A stretch of 25,999 nt of DNA. Origin: a virus. The position numbers were made by a program, and so were the translations under genes. The notes beneath the pieces are model-generated. The model did no database searches. It was not told where the DNA came from and saw only the letters and a program-made list of their open reading frames with translations. This document shows positions 22,543 through 25,999 of the stretch, piece after piece (position 1 is the stretch's first letter; the number at the start of each line of letters is the position of its first letter). The stretch spans positions 1 through 25,999 of the IMG/VR virus record IMGVR_UViG_3300020595_000172, one strand, 5' to 3'.

Positions 22543-22550
22543 TATAAATA
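22543..22550 (+). promoter_or_regulatory. T4-type late promoter before gp21
   Basis: Exact TATAAATA in the 66-base gap before the protease gene. The predicted start near 22556 leaves a leader of about 25 bases with an AAGG-type site. An AT-only inverted repeat (22520-22545) overlaps it. Confidence 0.7.
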
Positions 22551-22580
22551 AATATAATAAGTTTCGGAAAAGGTAAACAA

Positions 22581-23225
22581 ATGCGAACTGTTAAACTAAT
22601 TACAGAAGATATCCAAGACGTTCAATTCATTGCAGAAGATACTGCTGATGGTAAAAAGAACTATAAGATTCGTGGTGTTTTCATGCAGGCGGACATAAAG
22701 AACCGAAATGGCCGTGTTTATCCTATGGAAGTATTGACTAATGAAGTAAATAAGTATAGTAAAAACTTCATACAAAAAAAGAGAGCCTTTGGAGAGTTAG
22801 GTCACCCAGAAGGGCCGACTGTAAATCTGGAAAGAGCATCTCACTTGATAACATCATTAGTGCCCGAAGGTAAAAATTTTATCGGAGAGGCAAAAATAAT
22901 GGACACACCTATGGGTAAGATTGTAAAAAGTCTTATGGACGAAGGTGCTACATTAGGTGTTTCATCTAGAGGTATGGGTAGTTTGCAATCCAAAGGTGGT
23001 GCAAATTATGTAAACAAAGATTTCATGCTCGCAACTGCGGCTGATATCGTTGCTGATCCATCCGCTCCATCTGCTTTCGTAGAAGGTATCATGGAAGGAA
23101 AAGAATGGGTATGGGATAATGGAAGTTATCTTGAACCACATTTGGTGGAAATGAAACAAAGACTTGAAAGAGGAAAGGCTGCAAATCAAGCATTAGAATT
23201 TGCTAAGTTCCTCAAAATGTTGTAA
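22581..23225 (+). CDS. gp21: Prohead maturation protease gp21
   Basis: Serine protease that cleaves scaffold, core proteins and capsid protein during head maturation. The 214-aa protein (T4: 212) has the expected blocks: KIRGVFMQADIKNRNGRVYP, then FGELGHPEGPTVNL with catalytic His75, and TLGVSSRGMGSL with the nucleophile Ser in S128-S129. DIVADPSAPSAFVEGI completes the core, and the C-terminal helix is normal. Active-site residues are intact. It follows its own late promoter and lies between the core genes and the scaffold, as in T4. Confidence 0.96.
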   Translation: MRTVKLITEDIQDVQFIAEDTADGKKNYKIRGVFMQADIKNRNGRVYPMEVLTNEVNKYSKNFIQKKRAFGELGHPEGPTVNLERASHLITSLVPEGKNFIGEAKIMDTPMGKIVKSLMDEGATLGVSSRGMGSLQSKGGANYVNKDFMLATAADIVADPSAPSAFVEGIMEGKEWVWDNGSYLEPHLVEMKQRLERGKAANQALEFAKFLKML

Positions 23226-23227
23226 TT

Positions 23228-23235
23228 TATAAATA
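23228..23235 (+). promoter_or_regulatory. T4-type late promoter before gp22
   Basis: Exact TATAAATA two bases after the gp21 stop. The start would be near 23241, giving a leader of about 35 bases with AAGGAG before the gp22 ATG. It probably serves both gp22 and gp23, since no exact copy lies in the 29-base gap before gp23. Confidence 0.72.
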
Positions 23236-23275
23236 ATAGTTAATAACCATAGAGTTAAACAAAGGAGATAATCCC

Positions 23276-24571
23276 ATGGCTGATCAATTAGACAAAACCA
23301 TTGAGGAATTGGAAGCTGAAGTACTTGGTGAATTAGAAGAAGCCAACGGTGCCGATGCTCCTATGAAAAACGCTGCAAAAGCAGAAAAACAAGAAGCAGT
23401 TCCAAGTGACGGAGCTACTGGTAAGGCCGATGTCGGTGGTGCAAAACCAGAAGGAAAAGTACAAAAGGATGCAACCAAGGCAGTCAACGACCCTGCTGAT
23501 GCAATTGGTAAAAAAGCATCTGCACAAGCAAAAGAAGTTTCAGGCGACGCTCAACAAAAAAGTGAGGGAAAACCAGATGCAATGCCGGTTGCAAAAGGTG
23601 ATGCAAAAGAAAATAAACCCCTTGCTGCTGGAGATGAGAATGTCCAAGGCGAAGAAGAAATTGTCGAAATGACCAAAATGGAAATGAAAGACAAAATGAT
23701 TAACGCAATGGCATCCATGAATAAAGAAAAAATGGAAAAACTCATGGCCATGTACAATAAGATGGACGAAATGGACATGGACGAAGCCCAAAAAGAAAAA
23801 TCAGAGAAAGTCGAGAAAAGAGTAGCAGACATTGATGTTAAAGAACATGTCGATGCACTTATGAACGATGAAAATTCTGAATTAACAGATGAATTTAAGA
23901 AAAAAGCTGCAACAGTATTTGAAGCTGCAGTTAAATCTAAAGTGAGAGAAGAAGTAGAACGTCTTGAAGAAGAATACAAGAACGAACTTACTTCTGAAAT
24001 TAATGAAACCAAAGAAGACCTATCAGAAAAAGTTGACAACTACTTAAACTATGTTGTCGAAGAATGGATGAAAGAGAATACTCTTGCAATCGAAAGAGGC
24101 CTAAAAGGCGAGATTGCTGAGGACTTTATCTCTGGATTGAAACAACTCTTTGAAGATCATTATGTAGACGTGCCTGACGAAAAGTACGATGTACTTGAGG
24201 CACAATCAGACAAGATTTCTAAACTAGAAGGTAAACTGGACGAAACTATCCAAAAGGTAGTAGAGGCTAAAGAACAGAATGCCCAACTAGTGAGGGAAAA
24301 GGTCATATCAGAAAGTGTTTCTGATTTGGCTGAAACTGAAATTGAAAAGTTTCAATCATTAGTTAGAGAAGTTGACTTTACTGACGAAGCATCATTTAGA
24401 GAAAAAATTGATACTCTAAAAGAAAGTTATTTTCCAAGAACTAAAGTAGAGATGAAAGAAACAATTGATGATGTAGAAACTGGCACCGTAAAGGACATTG
24501 ACACATCTGATGCAATGAATGTCTACATGACTGCAATCGGCAGAAGTGTCAAGAGTGCGAATACGAAATAG
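23276..24571 (+). CDS. gp22: Prohead scaffold core protein gp22
   Basis: Main internal scaffold of the prohead, degraded by gp21 during maturation. The 431-aa protein is much longer than T4 gp22 (269). The first 130 residues are Ala/Lys/Gly/Asp-rich and probably disordered (AKAEKQEAVPSDGATGKADV is typical). Residues 130-175 are a Met/Lys/Glu helix. From about 190 a long charged coiled coil runs through REEVERLEEEYKNEL to IQKVVEAKEQNAQL. The motif FISGLKQLFEDHYVDVP and the C-terminal VYMTAIGRSVK match T4-like scaffolds. Several hydrophobic-x-Glu sites could be gp21 cleavage points. Confidence 0.93.
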   Translation: MADQLDKTIEELEAEVLGELEEANGADAPMKNAAKAEKQEAVPSDGATGKADVGGAKPEGKVQKDATKAVNDPADAIGKKASAQAKEVSGDAQQKSEGKPDAMPVAKGDAKENKPLAAGDENVQGEEEIVEMTKMEMKDKMINAMASMNKEKMEKLMAMYNKMDEMDMDEAQKEKSEKVEKRVADIDVKEHVDALMNDENSELTDEFKKKAATVFEAAVKSKVREEVERLEEEYKNELTSEINETKEDLSEKVDNYLNYVVEEWMKENTLAIERGLKGEIAEDFISGLKQLFEDHYVDVPDEKYDVLEAQSDKISKLEGKLDETIQKVVEAKEQNAQLVREKVISESVSDLAETEIEKFQSLVREVDFTDEASFREKIDTLKESYFPRTKVEMKETIDDVETGTVKDIDTSDAMNVYMTAIGRSVKSANTK

Positions 24572-24600
24572 TAACGTAAACTGTTAAAAAGGAGAGACAC

Positions 24601-25932
24601 ATGTTTCAAACAGAACATTTACAAGAAAAGTGGCAGCCAGTCCTAGAACATCCAGAATTACCAAAAATTTCGGATAGTTACAGACGGGCAGTTACTACAA
24701 TTATTCTAGAGAACCAAGAGAAAGCTCTTAAAGAAGATAAAGCTTTCATGACAGAAGCCGCTCCAACAAACTTTGTTGGTGGTAACGCTTCTCTAGACAC
24801 ATGGGATCCAATTTTGATTTCCCTAGTAAGACGATCAATGCCTAATTTGATTGCATACGACATTTGTGGTGTGCAACCGATGACAGGCCCAACTGGTTTA
24901 ATCTTTGCAATGAGAGCAAGATTTGCATCAATGGATGGTGCAGAAGCTCTTGTTGATGAGACAATGCCAGACTTTTCAAACCAAGACGCTGGTGGTGACA
25001 CTGGTGGTGGTGACGTAACAGACACAGCAACTAACCCTGCCGTTCTTAACGACAGTCCTGCTGGAACATACGAAACTGCAACTGGTATGACAACAGCACA
25101 AGGTGAAGCACTTGGAGATACTACTTCTAATGCTTTCGCTGAAATGGCGTTCTCAATTGAGAAGCACACTGTTACTGCTGTAACACGTGCTCTTAAAGCA
25201 GAATACACTATGGAACTTGCTCAAGACCTTAAAGCAATCCACGGTTTAGATGCTGAGACAGAACTTGCAAACATCCTATCTGCTGAAATCCTTGCTGAGA
25301 TCAACAGAGAAGTTGTAAGAAACATCTATGTTTCTGCTGTAAAAGGTGCTCAAACTAATACAACCAACGCTGGTATCTTTGACTTGGATACTGACTCAAA
25401 CGGTAGATGGTCAGTTGAGAAGTTTAAAGGTTTGATGTTCGCTCTTGAAAGAGATGCAAACGCAATCGGTCAACAGACAAGAAGAGGAAAAGGTAACATG
25501 ATTATCTGTTCCGCTGATGTCGCATCCGCCCTTCAAATGGCTGGTGTTCTAGACTATACTCCTGCTCTAAATAACAACTTGAACGTAGATGACACATCAA
25601 CTACTTTCGCTGGTGTTATGAACGGTAGATTTAAAGTCTATGTAGACCCATACTCTGCAAACGTATCTGACTCACAATACTATGTCGTGGGTTATAAAGG
25701 TACATCACCTTATGACGCTGGTATGTTCTATTGCCCATACGTTCCACTACAAATGGTTCGTGCAGTTGGTGAGAACACATTCCAACCAAAAATTGGTTTC
25801 AAAACTAGATACGGTATCGCTGCTAATCCGTTCCACACTGGAACAGTTGCTGCGGCTGCTAACGGTGCAATCAGTATCAGTTCTGCAACTAATAAGTACT
25901 ACAGAAAAGTTAAAGTTTCAAACTTAATGTAA
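24601..25932 (+). CDS. gp23: Major capsid protein gp23
   Basis: Main head shell protein with the HK97 fold. The 443-aa precursor is shorter than T4 gp23 (521), as in other marine members. The propeptide contains YRRAVTTIILENQEKAL. A site FMTE-AAP near residue 52 fits the gp21 cleavage rule (hydrophobic-x-Glu, then Ala). Mature-protein blocks include LDTWDPILISLVRRSMPNLI, YDICGVQPMTGPTGLIFAMR, FSIEKHTVTAVTRALKAEY, RGKGNMIICSADVASALQM, KVYVDPYS and NPFHTGTV. GGAG lies seven bases before the ATG. There is no exact late promoter immediately upstream, and a strong terminator follows. Confidence 0.98.
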   Translation: MFQTEHLQEKWQPVLEHPELPKISDSYRRAVTTIILENQEKALKEDKAFMTEAAPTNFVGGNASLDTWDPILISLVRRSMPNLIAYDICGVQPMTGPTGLIFAMRARFASMDGAEALVDETMPDFSNQDAGGDTGGGDVTDTATNPAVLNDSPAGTYETATGMTTAQGEALGDTTSNAFAEMAFSIEKHTVTAVTRALKAEYTMELAQDLKAIHGLDAETELANILSAEILAEINREVVRNIYVSAVKGAQTNTTNAGIFDLDTDSNGRWSVEKFKGLMFALERDANAIGQQTRRGKGNMIICSADVASALQMAGVLDYTPALNNNLNVDDTSTTFAGVMNGRFKVYVDPYSANVSDSQYYVVGYKGTSPYDAGMFYCPYVPLQMVRAVGENTFQPKIGFKTRYGIAANPFHTGTVAAAANGAISISSATNKYYRKVKVSNLM

Positions 25933-25949
25933 TATTTAAAAAGAATACT

Positions 25950-25976
25950 AAAAGGGGGGTTCGCTCCCCTTTTTTT
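25950..25976 (+). terminator. Rho-independent terminator after gp23
   Basis: Stem AAAAGGGGGG with CTCCCCTTTT (one G-T wobble) closing a TTCG tetraloop, followed by more T residues. It lies 17 bases after the gp23 stop and would end the head-gene transcript. It is the only strong classical terminator that I see in the window. Confidence 0.9.
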
Positions 25977-25981
25977 AGCGT

Positions 25982-25989
25982 TATAAATA
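25982..25989 (+). promoter_or_regulatory. T4-type late promoter at the right edge
   Basis: Exact TATAAATA five bases after the terminator T-run. It would start a new late transcript for genes beyond the window; gp24 or another head gene is expected there from T4 order. Confidence 0.65.
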
Positions 25990-25999
25990 AAGATATAAA

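Noticed and set aside
22520-22545. 9-bp inverted repeat (all A/T, 8-base loop) after the 190-aa gene, considered as a terminator.
   Set aside because: The stem contains no G-C pair, lacks a T-run and overlaps the late promoter; AT-rich gaps give such repeats by chance.
23551-24039. Minus-strand open frame of 162 codons opposite gp22.
   Set aside because: It is a Ser/Phe-rich complement of the Glu/Lys/Asp-rich scaffold codons, with no ribosome site or family likeness.
24678-25208. Minus-strand open frame of 176 codons opposite gp23.
   Set aside because: It is an antisense shadow of the highly conserved capsid gene, with no independent support.
1-25999. tRNA genes, CRISPR arrays, insertion sequences and attachment sites.
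   Set aside because: I saw no cloverleaf sequence, spaced direct repeats, transposase or terminal inverted repeats on reading. A tRNA scan and a repeat search would be decisive.

Overview
This window is the late structural module, plus an accessory block, of a T4-like marine myovirus. Coding is dense and almost all on the + strand, with no ribosomal or tRNA genes and no CRISPR array. The sequence is strongly AT-rich. From 10.7 kb to the right end the genes follow the T4 head-neck-tail order exactly: gp13, gp14, gp15, gp16, gp17, gp18, gp19, gp20, gp67, gp68-position gene, gp21, gp22, gp23. T4-type late promoters (TATAAATA) sit in the intergenic gaps of this part. The AT-rich composition and the mix of accessory genes resemble phages of low-GC marine heterotrophs such as SAR11. 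The host is an inference and is not proved by the window.

Left block (1-5.9 kb): a surface- or DNA-decoration cluster. It holds a carbamoyltransferase cut by the left edge, a two-domain protein of unknown function with a possible methyltransferase-like C-terminus, a DxD glycosyltransferase, and a fusion of a degenerate asparagine-synthetase/PP-loop region with a GNAT acetyltransferase. The last three genes overlap or abut and look translationally coupled.

Nutrient block (5.9-10.3 kb): a well-formed sigma70-like promoter (TTGACA, 17 bp, extended -10) precedes a small exported beta-rich protein, a periplasmic TctC-like binding protein and a TctA-like membrane permease. These look like most of a tripartite carboxylate transporter. 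TctB is not seen. A QueC-like PP-loop enzyme and a 2OG-Fe(II) oxygenase-like protein follow with overlapping ends.

Late block (10.3-26 kb): late promoters lead a 119-aa unknown protein, the neck proteins gp13 and gp14, tail terminator gp15 and the terminase subunits gp16 and gp17. A sulfotransferase-like gene lies between the two terminase genes, and an HxH oxygenase-like gene overlaps the end of gp17. A single minus-strand gene for a degenerate HNH/zinc protein follows, then divergent late promoters, sheath gp18, tube gp19, portal gp20, the small core proteins, an extra virion-like gene, protease gp21, scaffold gp22 and major capsid gp23. A strong terminator closes gp23, and a further late promoter lies at the right edge.

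The structural genes would build and fill the head and attach the tail. The accessory genes suggest that the phage modifies glycans or nucleic acid and changes uptake of a small organic acid by the infected cell. No gap between genes exceeds about 130 bases.
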